64,000 nucleotides of DNA from Flavobacterium endoglycinae (GTDB lineage: Bacteria; Bacteroidota; Bacteroidia; Flavobacteriales; Flavobacteriaceae), in the NCBI RefSeq assembly GCF_017352115.1, contig NZ_CP071448.1, positions 2,689,001 to 2,753,000 on the forward strand. Reading direction: 5' to 3'. Below the pieces are notes generated by a model that worked only from the letters and a program-made list of their open reading frames with translations, made no database searches and was not told the DNA's origin. Below, piece by piece: positions 9,172-17,096 of the stretch (positions within the stretch are counted from its first letter, which is position 1; each line of letters opens with the position of its first letter). A program made the position numbers and the translations under genes.

Positions 9172-9289
9172 TTAACCGCAAAGGCGCAAAGATTTACGCA
9201 AAGTTCGCGATTTTTTTTGAACCATATAAGTTATATAAGTTCATTTAATCAAACGTCGAAACTTAAATTTCTTATATGACTTATATGGT
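9172..9289. repeat. Intergenic repeat mosaic with inverted accatataa arms
   Basis: Begins with cgcaaag-type words (CCGCAAAGGCGCAAAG), then GAACCATATAAGTTATATAAG. The latter is answered in inverted orientation by CTTATATGACTTATATGGTT just before the next gene's stop codon. The paired arms could act as a weak hairpin between the two minus-strand genes. Confidence 0.55.
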
Positions 9290-10126
9290 TTAATATTCGT
9301 CCAATTGGAACTTATAGCTTAAAACAGTTTCGATTTTTTCGCTTGAAATAATCTTTTTGATATTGGTTTTTTCAGAACTGAATTTTGGTAAAACTAGATT
9401 TAAGTCTTTTGCTTTTTGCGTGTAATATGTTTCTCTTGAAGGATGAAAAGGTGCAGCAGCGTTAAAAACTTCATTCCATTTCGATTGGTTTATAATTGCT
9501 TCAATAATTCCAATACAGTCTTTTAGATGAATTAAATTTATGGGTGCGTCTGGATTTTCTAGATTTTCTTTTCCAGCTAAAAATTTCACAGGATGGCGAT
9601 CTTCACCAATCAGCCCGCCGAAACGTACTATTGTGGTCTCGAAGTTTTGATTTTCTCGAAGCAGATTTTCAGCTAAAACTAATTGTTTGCCACTTTCGGT
9701 ATCAGGATTTGCACTTGTTTCTTCGGTTATAAAATCATTATCATCACCATAAACAGATGTTGAACTTACAAAAAGGACTTTCTTTACAGCTGATTTTTCT
9801 ATAAACGGAATTAGGTTTTTAATTTTTTCTACAAAAGCTTTTTTCTCAGTACTAGGATCGACTGCTCTCAATTTTGGCGGAATATCGATAATTAAAATTT
9901 CGCTTTCCGCTAAAAAATTAATAATGTTTTCAGAAGTACCTTCGCTTTCAAAGTTTCCTTCGACTTCGCTCAGGGTGACAAGAAACGGATTTATTCCAGC
10001 ATTTTTTAAAATAGAAAGTTTGTTTTCTGAAGTGGTTGACCCGTTTACGGAATTGCCTTTTTCAATTAATCTTTTTGCTAAAGGAAATCCCAACCAGCCA
10101 CAGCCGAGTATACTTATTTTTGTCAT
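9290..10126 (-). CDS. SDR-family NAD(P)-binding protein (YeeZ-like epimerase)
   Basis: A 278-residue Rossmann-fold protein. The N-terminal ILGCGWLGFPLAKRL binds the dinucleotide. VLFVSSTSVYG carries the Ser of the SDR active site, with a Tyr in the YG position, and RFGGLIGEDRHP and LIHLKDCIGIIEAII match atypical extended SDRs such as YeeZ. The substrate is unknown. Oddly, the loop after strand 3 contains VTLSEVEG, encoded by a copy of a widespread interspersed repeat (see 9957-9980). That insertion leaves the frame open, so the enzyme is probably still made with a slightly longer loop. Confidence 0.82.
   Translation of the reverse strand: MTKISILGCGWLGFPLAKRLIEKGNSVNGSTTSENKLSILKNAGINPFLVTLSEVEGNFESEGTSENIINFLAESEILIIDIPPKLRAVDPSTEKKAFVEKIKNLIPFIEKSAVKKVLFVSSTSVYGDDNDFITEETSANPDTESGKQLVLAENLLRENQNFETTIVRFGGLIGEDRHPVKFLAGKENLENPDAPINLIHLKDCIGIIEAIINQSKWNEVFNAAAPFHPSRETYYTQKAKDLNLVLPKFSSEKTNIKKIISSEKIETVLSYKFQLDEY
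9957..9980. repeat. Short interspersed repeat inside the SDR gene, encoding LSEVEG
   Basis: The sequence CCTTCGACTTCGCTCAGGGT followed by GACA is a repeat known to me from many bacterial genomes. Here it is in frame in a coding gene, giving the peptide VTLSEVEG on the minus strand. Confidence 0.6.
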
Positions 10127-10149
10127 TTTTTTATTTTGAGGTTAAGTAA

Positions 10150-10290
10150 TAATCTCGCAAAGTCGCAGAGTCACAAAGTTTTTTGTTTCACGCAGATTCG
10201 GCAGATTTTTACAGATTTATTTGAAATAATTATCTGCGTTTATCAGCTTAAATCTTGTAAAAATCTACGTGAAATAAAATACCAACTTTG
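10150..10290. repeat. Intergenic repeat mosaic (cgcaaag and cgcagatt families)
   Basis: Starts with CTCGCAAAGTCGCAGAGTC, then TTTCACGCAGATT, which is answered in inverted orientation by AAATCTACGTGAAAT near 10255-10270. No gene is visible. Confidence 0.5.
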
Positions 10291-10303
10291 TTAGATTATT
10301 TTT

Positions 10304-10753
10304 TTACAAAGTTAAAGTAAATCGGACTTTGTCTTTTCCTTTTGCGCCCATTCTGTTGTAAAATTTAATGGCTCTGGTATTGAATTCCGGCGTTTGCCAT
10401 TGTATGTTGACACAATTGTTTTGTTTTCCGATTTCTTTTAATTTTTCGATTAAGATTTCACCAATTCCAAATCCTCTGGTTTCTTCTTCCAAAAACAAAC
10501 AATCCATGTAGAGAAAGTTTTGAGCGTTCCAAGTTGAAAAATCAAAAGTATAAGATGCATATCCTACGATTGTTTCTTTTGTGGCTGCCACTAAGCAGAA
10601 TAATTTTGGATTTGGACCGAATAACGCATTTTTCAAACCTTCTTCTTTTCCGTCGGGAGAGAATTCGGCTTTTTCAAATTCGGCGTGTTTTTCAATTAAA
10701 ACGAGTAGTTTAGGCAAATCTGCAATTTCGTAGTTTCTTATTGAATATTCCAT
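10304..10753 (-). CDS. GNAT-family N-acetyltransferase (diamine acetyltransferase-like)
   Basis: A 149-residue single-domain acetyltransferase. The acetyl-CoA pyrophosphate-binding loop reads ETRGFGIGEILIEKL, preceded by the strand LYMDCLFLEEE. The C-terminal NTRAIKFYNRMGAK is the usual end of motif B. The layout, with IRNYEIADLPKLLVLI at the start and YASYTFDFSTW in the middle, resembles spermidine/spermine and thialysine acetyltransferases. The amine substrate is therefore a reasonable guess but not shown. The start overlaps the 3' end of the LysR-type gene by 16 bp, so the two are co-transcribed. Confidence 0.88.
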   Translation of the reverse strand: MEYSIRNYEIADLPKLLVLIEKHAEFEKAEFSPDGKEEGLKNALFGPNPKLFCLVAATKETIVGYASYTFDFSTWNAQNFLYMDCLFLEEETRGFGIGEILIEKLKEIGKQNNCVNIQWQTPEFNTRAIKFYNRMGAKGKDKVRFTLTL

Positions 10754-11640
10754 TGTAAATTAATTTCGTTTTGTAAAAAGCTGATAAAATGATTGAAATA
10801 ATCCGGATAGGTTTCATTGGCTCTTACAGCGATGAAATGTTTTCTTTTTAAACCGTTTTTACCAACTTTAATTGCTCTTAACGGACTGTTTTTTAAATAG
10901 GGCATTACCGCCCATTTTGCCATAGACATAACGCCCATATCGGCTTTTACCATTTCAAGAGAAGCTTCTGTTAAAGGCATTGGCGTTATTTTTTTCGGAT
11001 TTACTTTGGCTGGAGCCAAAAGAAACTGATGAATGGTAACGGTTTCCAGTGGAAACGAATGAATAATCAAGTGTTCGTTGATGAAATCTTCGGCAACGAC
11101 ATATTTTTTATCTGCCCAAGCATGATTTTCGGAAACTACCATAACCATTTCGTCCTGAAAAAGTTCTTGATATTTGATGTTATGATCTTTTATCTGATCG
11201 CTTACAATGGCAATATCAATCGTGTTTTCGAGCAATTTTTGTAATGGAATATGAGTGGCTTCGGCAACAATTTTCAATTCCACATTCGGATATAAAAGAT
11301 GAAATTGCTTTAAAACCGATGGAAGCCAGTGGTAACTCGAAAAACATTCAGTACTGATTCTGATTTCTCCATGTTCGCCAAAAACCATCTGCTTGATCTG
11401 ATTTTCGGTTTCAGTGAGTTTGTTGAGAATTTCATTAGCAAGTTCGTAGATTTTTTCGCCCGCTTTGGTTAATACCAGTTTCTTGTTGGTTCTTAAAAAA
11501 ATGGCGGTTCCTAATTGATATTCAGCTTCTTTGAGCTGATGACTCAACGCCGATTGTGTCAAATGAAGTTTGTCAATAGCTTTTGTAATGCTTCCTTCTT
11601 CAACAATTGCTTTGATCAGTTTTAGATGGCGAATTTCCAT
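10738..11640 (-). CDS. LysR-type transcriptional regulator, MetR-like
   Basis: This 300-residue regulator has the N-terminal winged helix (MEIRHLKLIKAIVEEGSITK, then LHLTQSALSHQLKEAE) and a C-terminal periplasmic-binding-type effector domain from residue ~85. The order RISTECFSSYHWLPSVLKQF, IDIAIVSDQI and EASLEMVKADMGVMSMAKWA resembles MetR, the homocysteine-sensing regulator of methionine genes. It is divergent from a rhodanese gene across a 146-bp gap, the classic LysR arrangement, and overlaps a GNAT gene downstream. I placed the start at ATG 11640 because the HTH begins there. The effector is inferred from similarity only. Confidence 0.88.
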   Translation of the reverse strand: MEIRHLKLIKAIVEEGSITKAIDKLHLTQSALSHQLKEAEYQLGTAIFLRTNKKLVLTKAGEKIYELANEILNKLTETENQIKQMVFGEHGEIRISTECFSSYHWLPSVLKQFHLLYPNVELKIVAEATHIPLQKLLENTIDIAIVSDQIKDHNIKYQELFQDEMVMVVSENHAWADKKYVVAEDFINEHLIIHSFPLETVTIHQFLLAPAKVNPKKITPMPLTEASLEMVKADMGVMSMAKWAVMPYLKNSPLRAIKVGKNGLKRKHFIAVRANETYPDYFNHFISFLQNEINLQWNIQ

Positions 11641-11733
11641 TTGTAATGAGTTAGTATACAAAGTAACAAAATTTTGAAATGGCTTTTGTATGAAAAAAAG
11701 TAATGTTCTGCATGAATTCTTTTCGTTTTTATG

Positions 11734-11757
11734 GCATTATAAAGCATTATACTTTTG
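11734..11757 (+). promoter_or_regulatory. Direct repeat and -7 element ahead of the rhodanese gene
   Basis: GCATTATA occurs at 11734-11741 and again at 11744-11751, spaced 10 bp (one helical turn). It runs directly into TACTTTTG (11750-11757), a perfect TAnnTTTG. The repeat could be an operator for the divergent LysR regulator, but this is inference. Confidence 0.4.
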
Positions 11758-11786
11758 GAAAAACAAAATCATTAAAACAATACGAC

Positions 11787-12182
11787 ATGGAAGCACAAAT
11801 TAAACATTATGAAAACAAACTTGCATTTGAAATGGATCCTTCCGATTTATTTGATGCCTTGAACGATGGCGAAAAAATAATCGTAATCGATGCCCGAAAA
11901 GCTTTCGGCTACGATGAAGAACATATTCCGAACGCTATTAATATTCCGCACCGCGAAATGAATGTCGAAACCACGAAGCATTTAGACAAAGAGGTTTTGT
12001 ATATTACATATTGCACGGGAATTGGTTGTAATGCCTCTACAAAAGGCGCTTTAAATATGACTAAGCTTGGATTTAAGGTAAAAGAATTAATTGGAGGACT
12101 AGAATGGTGGAAAATTGATGGTTTTGCAACTGAAGGCACAAAAGGAGTAAAGCAGGGATTAAAAATCGAATGCGCATGTTAA
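11787..12182 (+). CDS. Rhodanese-like sulfurtransferase
   Basis: A 131-residue single rhodanese domain. The catalytic persulfide cysteine is Cys76 in TYCTGIGCN; the strand IIVIDARKAFGYDEEHIPNA and the final GGLEWWKIDGFAT are standard rhodanese landmarks. Such proteins move sulfane sulfur between thiols. The loop CTGIGCN carries a second cysteine (Cys81), and two more cysteines end the chain (ECAC), which may allow persulfide relay. ATG 11787 is preferred to the upstream ATGs because it lies about 30 nt behind a perfect -7 element that overlaps them. The gene is divergent from the MetR-like regulator, which may control it. Confidence 0.9.
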   Translation: MEAQIKHYENKLAFEMDPSDLFDALNDGEKIIVIDARKAFGYDEEHIPNAINIPHREMNVETTKHLDKEVLYITYCTGIGCNASTKGALNMTKLGFKVKELIGGLEWWKIDGFATEGTKGVKQGLKIECAC

Positions 12183-12189
12183 AATAAAA

Positions 12190-12213
12190 AAGGCAGACTT
12201 TTAAGTCTGCCTT
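12190..12213. terminator. Bidirectional terminator
   Basis: GGCAGACTT (12192-12200) pairs with AAGTCTGCC (12203-12211), flanked by A- and T-runs on both sides, between the convergent rhodanese and M28 peptidase genes. Confidence 0.85.
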
Positions 12214-12218
12214 TTTTA

Positions 12219-14609
12219 TTATTCTGGTTTAACAACCGGTTTTATTGTGTCTTTTACAATAACCGCACTGTCTTTGACTGGTGCTGGTTGAATGGGAGGA
12301 TTTACCGGCGGTGTATATCTTTTAATTTTCTGCTGAATCATAACAGCATCATTCAATACAAATGGTGTTGGCATCATCCAGTCACTTCTTGGTTTTACTT
12401 TTAAAAGCGGATTACTCATTAAATCGAAAGAACTTTCGATTAAATCCATATCAAAAATTGACGATTTATTGATGTAGAAATCCATTACAAGAGGTTCATT
12501 GCCTACCACATAATAACATATAACGTGCATTCCTTCTCGTTCTAAACGATTAGTTTTAGCTCCAGAAGTTGATACTCCGTTTGCTTTGAAATTATAAAGG
12601 TTCATTTTTGGGTTGGCAAAAATATCGTAACGATTTACTTTTCGGTTTGGCGTGATTTTGATTTTTAAATAACGGTTATTACCTACGACACTGTCTTTTA
12701 AGAAAGAAATTGTGGGTTTTGGAACATCAACAATTGGTGCAGTTGCGCTATAGGTAAATCCTGAATTGTATTTACTTGCAATTGGCAGACTGTTTAGTCC
12801 AACTACTTTTTGAGTTTTCTCTCCTAAATACGATTTAGTCCAGTCATCTAGGTTTACATCATAGCTTGCCCAAACTGCCGAGTTTGTATTTGCATTGTAG
12901 ATGTAGACTAAACTGTTCGATTTTGCTTTTCCGTGTTCGTAGTCAGAATGATAACCTGCATAGGCGAAGAAACCTATCGAAACGGCGAAGAAAACAATAA
13001 TCCATGGTCCTTTTCTGAAGGTATTAAATATTGGAAGCAATAATCCGAAAAGAAGAACCGTTAAAATAGCGCTTCCAAAAAGAATCTTCAATCCTAAACC
13101 AATGGGAAACATTACAATAAAAGGTGCTATAATTGCCAAAGCTGGAATGCTGAAAAGTAAATTCAATCCCAGGCTGTAATGCTGTGTGAGAACAAAAATT
13201 CCGAATAACAGAATTCCGAAATAAACAGGAATAATTAAAAATCCTGCTCCTGCAAGACTATTGGCTATAAATCCGTTAATGATGATCCAAAGCAGCAAAG
13301 GCGCTACAAAATGGTTCATCGTTATTTTTGAATCTGAAAAATGATGGTAAAAGGCAAAACAAATAGCAATGCTCAAAGTAACAAATGCACCAATGTAAGC
13401 ATGGCCATTGTATGTAAATCCGTTTAATAAATCAGAATACTGCGGATAGACTTCCAGCACTATTTTCCAGCCTAAAAAAGTAACCAAACCAGAAATAATA
13501 ATAGACCCCAAAAGCGGTACAAATCCTTTGAATATTTCTCTTAAAGAAATCATTCGCTTGGCTTTTCCAATAAACATAAACAGAATTAATAATCCTAAAG
13601 CGATTATCGTCATTGGGGCAACCCAAGAAAAAGGATAATTTATGAAAGTGAAAGGAGCGTTAAAATAAACATTGTCCTCTGTAGCAGTAGTTTTGGTTAA
13701 ATCAATATTGGCGAAATACTTTAAAAGAGGCATTAAATAAGAACCTTGGTGTGCCAATGTCGTTTTGCTTAAATGCTGAACATCGTCTTGCTGTGTGTGG
13801 TAGTTGAAGTGACTGTCGATAAAAGCGAAATTGAATCCCTGGATATTTCCCTGCTCTCTAAAAACCGTTAAATCAGTATCGTTAGGAAGCATTTTGTAAA
13901 TGCTGTACATCAAAGAATTGGATACCGGATAAGCCGCTTTTGCATCGCTAAAATCTTTTATAAGCGCTTGATTTCCTTGATTGGTTTCCAATAACATGTA
14001 GCTTGGTCCTGAAGTTCCCCTTGCTTCAAAGTTTAAAACCAAACCTACATCTTTTGCCCAAGGATGTTTGTTAACAAAAAGTGCAGCACCGTTTAGACCT
14101 AATTCCTCAGCATCTGAAAACAGAATAATAATATCGTTTTTTTGAGGATGTTTGGAATATAAAAAGGCTCTAATTCCTTCCAGAATGGTTGCAACTCCTG
14201 ATGCATCATCACTTGCTCCTTTTGAAAAGGAATGCGGGGCGCTGTCGTAATGAGAAAGTAATAAAAGTGCTTTTGAATTATTAGTTCCTTTAATTCTTGC
14301 AAGAATATTTTTAGATTTTACGAGAAGACCTTTGTTATTAAGCGTAAAACCTTCCTGAGTGCTCGTCTCTAATCCAATTCGGTTTAGCTCAAGTTTAAGA
14401 TAATTGGCTACTAATTCGTGGTTAGTAGAACCCACATAATGTGGTTTTTGAGCAATTATTTCGACCTGATTCAGAGCTCTTTCGGTCGAAAAATCAGCGA
14501 GCGCTTCGTCGTTTTTCGAAAGCCATTGAGGCATGGTCGTAGCATAAATAATGCCTAGAATTGCTAGAATGCAGGCGATTGCGAGAATGGATGTGGGGTT
14601 TTTTCTCAT
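12219..14609 (-). CDS. M28-family metallopeptidase with C-terminal membrane domain
   Basis: A 796-residue membrane protein. It has an N-terminal signal anchor (residues 7-24) and an M28 zinc aminopeptidase domain to about residue 300, with metal and catalytic residues in LLSHYDSAP (His120), GASDDASG (Asp134 region), SDAEELGLNG (Glu168-169) and FEARGTSGP (Glu195), plus a final His in FNYHTQQDD. About eight membrane helices follow (330-560), then an extracytoplasmic C-terminal domain ending in a Pro/Val/Lys-rich tail. This layout resembles the Fxna/ER-aminopeptidase-like M28 group. It starts 11 bp behind a zinc-ribbon gene and is the last gene of a three-gene operon. The substrate is unknown. 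Confidence 0.9.
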   Translation of the reverse strand: MRKNPTSILAIACILAILGIIYATTMPQWLSKNDEALADFSTERALNQVEIIAQKPHYVGSTNHELVANYLKLELNRIGLETSTQEGFTLNNKGLLVKSKNILARIKGTNNSKALLLLSHYDSAPHSFSKGASDDASGVATILEGIRAFLYSKHPQKNDIIILFSDAEELGLNGAALFVNKHPWAKDVGLVLNFEARGTSGPSYMLLETNQGNQALIKDFSDAKAAYPVSNSLMYSIYKMLPNDTDLTVFREQGNIQGFNFAFIDSHFNYHTQQDDVQHLSKTTLAHQGSYLMPLLKYFANIDLTKTTATEDNVYFNAPFTFINYPFSWVAPMTIIALGLLILFMFIGKAKRMISLREIFKGFVPLLGSIIISGLVTFLGWKIVLEVYPQYSDLLNGFTYNGHAYIGAFVTLSIAICFAFYHHFSDSKITMNHFVAPLLLWIIINGFIANSLAGAGFLIIPVYFGILLFGIFVLTQHYSLGLNLLFSIPALAIIAPFIVMFPIGLGLKILFGSAILTVLLFGLLLPIFNTFRKGPWIIVFFAVSIGFFAYAGYHSDYEHGKAKSNSLVYIYNANTNSAVWASYDVNLDDWTKSYLGEKTQKVVGLNSLPIASKYNSGFTYSATAPIVDVPKPTISFLKDSVVGNNRYLKIKITPNRKVNRYDIFANPKMNLYNFKANGVSTSGAKTNRLEREGMHVICYYVVGNEPLVMDFYINKSSIFDMDLIESSFDLMSNPLLKVKPRSDWMMPTPFVLNDAVMIQQKIKRYTPPVNPPIQPAPVKDSAVIVKDTIKPVVKPE

Positions 14610-14620
14610 AATGAATTAAA

Positions 14621-14968
14621 CTAAATTTCTTTTTTAACGAGCATATAATAATCATTGTCCAAAGAACGATATCCTTGGTCATACAGGAAATAGTAGGTAT
14701 TGCCTGTTTTGGTCTGCAATATATTAGTAAAGAAATCAAAATCAAAGCCTTTGTTAATCATTTTCTCTTTCGTTGCTTTTGATTTTCCATCCACATTCAA
14801 CTCGGATAAAATACGGTAATTTTTTCGAAGCTTATTATTTACATTTCGCATGAAATTATTACTGTCTTTATTGATTTTATTGTTGTAAGCATTGCGACAG
14901 CTATCTGAACAAAATTTTTTGTCTTCTCTTCCAACCAGCTTCTCCGAGCATTCAAGACATGTTCTCAT
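14621..14968 (-). CDS. Small zinc-ribbon protein
   Basis: A 115-residue protein with an N-terminal zinc ribbon: CLECSEKLVGREDKKFCSDSC supplies a CxxC and a CxxxC pair within the first 25 residues, followed by RNAYNNK, the usual shape of small treble-clef/ribbon proteins. The rest is basic and helical and ends in DNDYYMLVKKEI. Function is unknown; nucleic-acid or protein binding is possible. Its ATG overlaps the stop codon of the upstream gene (TAATG), so translation is coupled to the GNAT-nitrilase, and the M28 gene starts 11 bp further on. Confidence 0.85.
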   Translation of the reverse strand: MRTCLECSEKLVGREDKKFCSDSCRNAYNNKINKDSNNFMRNVNNKLRKNYRILSELNVDGKSKATKEKMINKGFDFDFFTNILQTKTGNTYYFLYDQGYRSLDNDYYMLVKKEI

Positions 14969-16494
14969 TATTTTGTTTTATTTATTTGATACAAATCAGT
15001 TCTGCGGTCTTTCAAAATTCTAACACTTCCGTGTTCATGAAGATTTTTCAGTAAATTCAGATCAACATCTACGATAAGTGTCATTTCGGTATTTGGAGTA
15101 GCTTCTGCTTTAATTCCATTACTTGGGAAAGCAAAATCAGAAGGTGTAAAAACAGATGCCTGCGCATATTGAATATCCATATTGTTTACTTTCGGAAGAT
15201 TTCCAACACAACCCGCAATCGCAACATAACATTCGTTTTCGATGGCACGCGCTTGTGAACAATGTTTTACACGTGTGTAAGCGTTTTGTGTATCGGTTAA
15301 GAATGGCACGAATAAAATATTCATTCCTTCATCTGCCAATAATCTTGAAAGTTCTGGAAATTCGACATCGTAGCAAATTAAAATTCCAATTTTACCACAA
15401 TCGGTATCATAAGTTTTAAACGAAGATCCGCCTTTCATTCCCCAATGATGCACTTCATTTGGTGTGATGTGGATTTTATAATACATCTCAGAAGTTCCGT
15501 CTCTTTTGCATAAAAAGCCCACATTATACAAAATACCGTTTTCGAGATGAGGCATACTTCCAGTTATGATATTGATGTTGTATGAAATGGCAAATTCCTG
15601 GAAGCGCTTTCTGATTGGTTCCGAATGACGAGCAAGTTCGCGAATCGCTTCGGCTTCAGATAAATGATTGAAATCAGCCATAAGCGGTGCTGTGAAAAGT
15701 TCTGGAAATAAAGCAAAATCACTTCCATAACCCGAAACCACATCAATAAAAAATTCAGCTTGTTCAAAAAGGGCTTCAACATTATTCAGCTGGCGCATCT
15801 GCCATTGGATTAATCCTAAACGAATAATACTTTTTTCAGAGTTAATCAGTTTCGGACTTTCATCATAATACACATTGTTCCATTCTAAAAGAACAGCAAA
15901 TTCTTTTGACTCATCGTCACCTTCCAGATAATTTTTCAGAATTTTAAGAACATGAAAGTCATTACTAAGCTGAAAAGAAAGCACAGGATCGTGAAGTTCT
16001 TTGTCTTTTACTTTTTCAATATAATTTCTTGGCGAAAGCTTTTTAGCATACTGATTGTAATTTGGGATTCGGCCTGCAAAAACAATAGCTTTTAAATTCA
16101 GTTGCTCGCAAAGTTCTTTTCGTGCATCATATAAACGTCGGCCTAAACGTAAACCGCGATAATTTGGATGAATGAAAACATCGATTCCGTATAAAATTTC
16201 ACCATCAGGATTATGGGTAGAGAAAGTATAATCTCCAATAATTTGTCTGTAATTATGACGTTTGTCAACCAGTTTTTCGTCTACTATCAACGAAAGTGCC
16301 GATCCCACAACGACTCCGTCAACTAAAATCACCAATTGTCCTTCGGGAAAAATCGAAAGTAATTTTTTAATATCATTAGATCTCCAATAGGAGTTGGCCA
16401 TTTCTGGATACGATTCCACCATTGAATTTTTCAACTGTTTGTAGTCTTCAAATGCAAGGTTTCGTAACTCAACTTTTTTAATTTCTGTCTGCAT
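14968..16494 (-). CDS. Fused GNAT acetyltransferase and nitrilase-type amidohydrolase
   Basis: The 508-residue protein joins two enzymes. Residues ~1-210 form a GNAT domain (GIDVFIHPNYRGLRLGRRLYD is the acetyl-CoA loop). From ~225 onward is a carbon-nitrogen hydrolase with the Glu-Lys-Cys triad in LFPELFTAP, YYKIHITP and ILICYDVEFPE. This fusion is widespread in bacteria; its substrate is not established, though both halves suggest work on an amide or amine metabolite. The start ATG 16494 is supported by an ideal promoter ending 18 bp upstream. An upstream in-frame ATG would lie in the promoter. First gene of the operon with the zinc-ribbon and M28 genes. Confidence 0.92.
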   Translation of the reverse strand: MQTEIKKVELRNLAFEDYKQLKNSMVESYPEMANSYWRSNDIKKLLSIFPEGQLVILVDGVVVGSALSLIVDEKLVDKRHNYRQIIGDYTFSTHNPDGEILYGIDVFIHPNYRGLRLGRRLYDARKELCEQLNLKAIVFAGRIPNYNQYAKKLSPRNYIEKVKDKELHDPVLSFQLSNDFHVLKILKNYLEGDDESKEFAVLLEWNNVYYDESPKLINSEKSIIRLGLIQWQMRQLNNVEALFEQAEFFIDVVSGYGSDFALFPELFTAPLMADFNHLSEAEAIRELARHSEPIRKRFQEFAISYNINIITGSMPHLENGILYNVGFLCKRDGTSEMYYKIHITPNEVHHWGMKGGSSFKTYDTDCGKIGILICYDVEFPELSRLLADEGMNILFVPFLTDTQNAYTRVKHCSQARAIENECYVAIAGCVGNLPKVNNMDIQYAQASVFTPSDFAFPSNGIKAEATPNTEMTLIVDVDLNLLKNLHEHGSVRILKDRRTDLYQINKTK

Positions 16495-16511
16495 ATATGT
16501 ACGATTTATCT

Positions 16512-16542
16512 CAAATATAGCAAAAATAAATTCCATTTACAA
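16512..16542 (-). promoter_or_regulatory. Full Flavobacterium promoter of the GNAT-nitrilase operon
   Basis: On the minus strand TTG (16540-16542) is followed after exactly 20 nt by TATATTTG (16512-16519), matching TTG-N17-23-TAnnTTTG. The implied transcript start is about 11 nt from ATG 16494 and fixes that start. Confidence 0.7.
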
Positions 16543-16670
16543 ACGCTTACAAATAATTACAACCGAAAGTAAATAGTTTGTAACCGAATATTTTAGCGGG
16601 ATGAGCGCAATTTTGCATCGTTGAATTTGATAAACGAATTCATTATACGAACATTTAAATATTATACGCC

Positions 16671-17003
16671 ATGAATGCAATGAAAAACAGAGTACAATTA
16701 ATTGGGAATGTAGGAAACGATCCAGAAATCAAAACACTAGAAAGCGGTAAAAAACTCGCACACTTAACCATCGCTACAAATGAGATTTACAGAAATGATA
16801 AAGGTGATAAAGTAGAACAAACGGAATGGCACCGAGTGACTGCTTGGGGCAAAACGGCAGAAATTATCGAAAAATTTGTGGTGAAAGGAAAAGAGGTGGC
16901 GATAGAAGGGAAGCTGACTCACAGAAGTTATGATGACAAAAACGGAGAGAAAAAATACATAACCGAAGTTGTTGTGAATGAGATTTTATTGCTGAGTAAA
17001 TAA
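16671..17003 (+). CDS. ssb: Single-stranded DNA-binding protein, short form without acidic tail
   Basis: A 110-residue OB-fold protein with the SSB landmarks VQLIGNVGNDPEIKTLESG, TEWHRVTAWGKTAEI and VAIEGKLTHRSYDD. It stops directly after the last strand (VVVNEILLLSK). The flexible linker and the acidic tail ending in a DDDIPF-like motif, which recruits repair and replication partners, are absent. It is therefore probably an accessory paralogue rather than the main replicative SSB, for example one for competence or repair. It stands alone, divergent from the GNAT-nitrilase operon. The alternative start is Met4. Confidence 0.9.
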   Translation: MNAMKNRVQLIGNVGNDPEIKTLESGKKLAHLTIATNEIYRNDKGDKVEQTEWHRVTAWGKTAEIIEKFVVKGKEVAIEGKLTHRSYDDKNGEKKYITEVVVNEILLLSK

Positions 17004-17042
17004 TCTTGACTATACGCCGCAAAAGAAACAATTGTATGTAGC

Positions 17043-17075
17043 AAACCCGACAGGTTTTTAAAACCTGTCGGGTTT
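17043..17075. terminator. Long palindromic terminator/repeat
   Basis: AAACCCGACAGGTTTT (17043-17058) pairs with AAACCTGTCGGGTTT (17061-17075). It sits between the convergent ssb and DUF2461 genes. The core AGGTTTT/AAAACCT resembles the palindromes at 50663-50741, so it may be repeat-derived. Confidence 0.7.
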
Positions 17076-17096
17076 CTTTATTGATATTGAATATAA

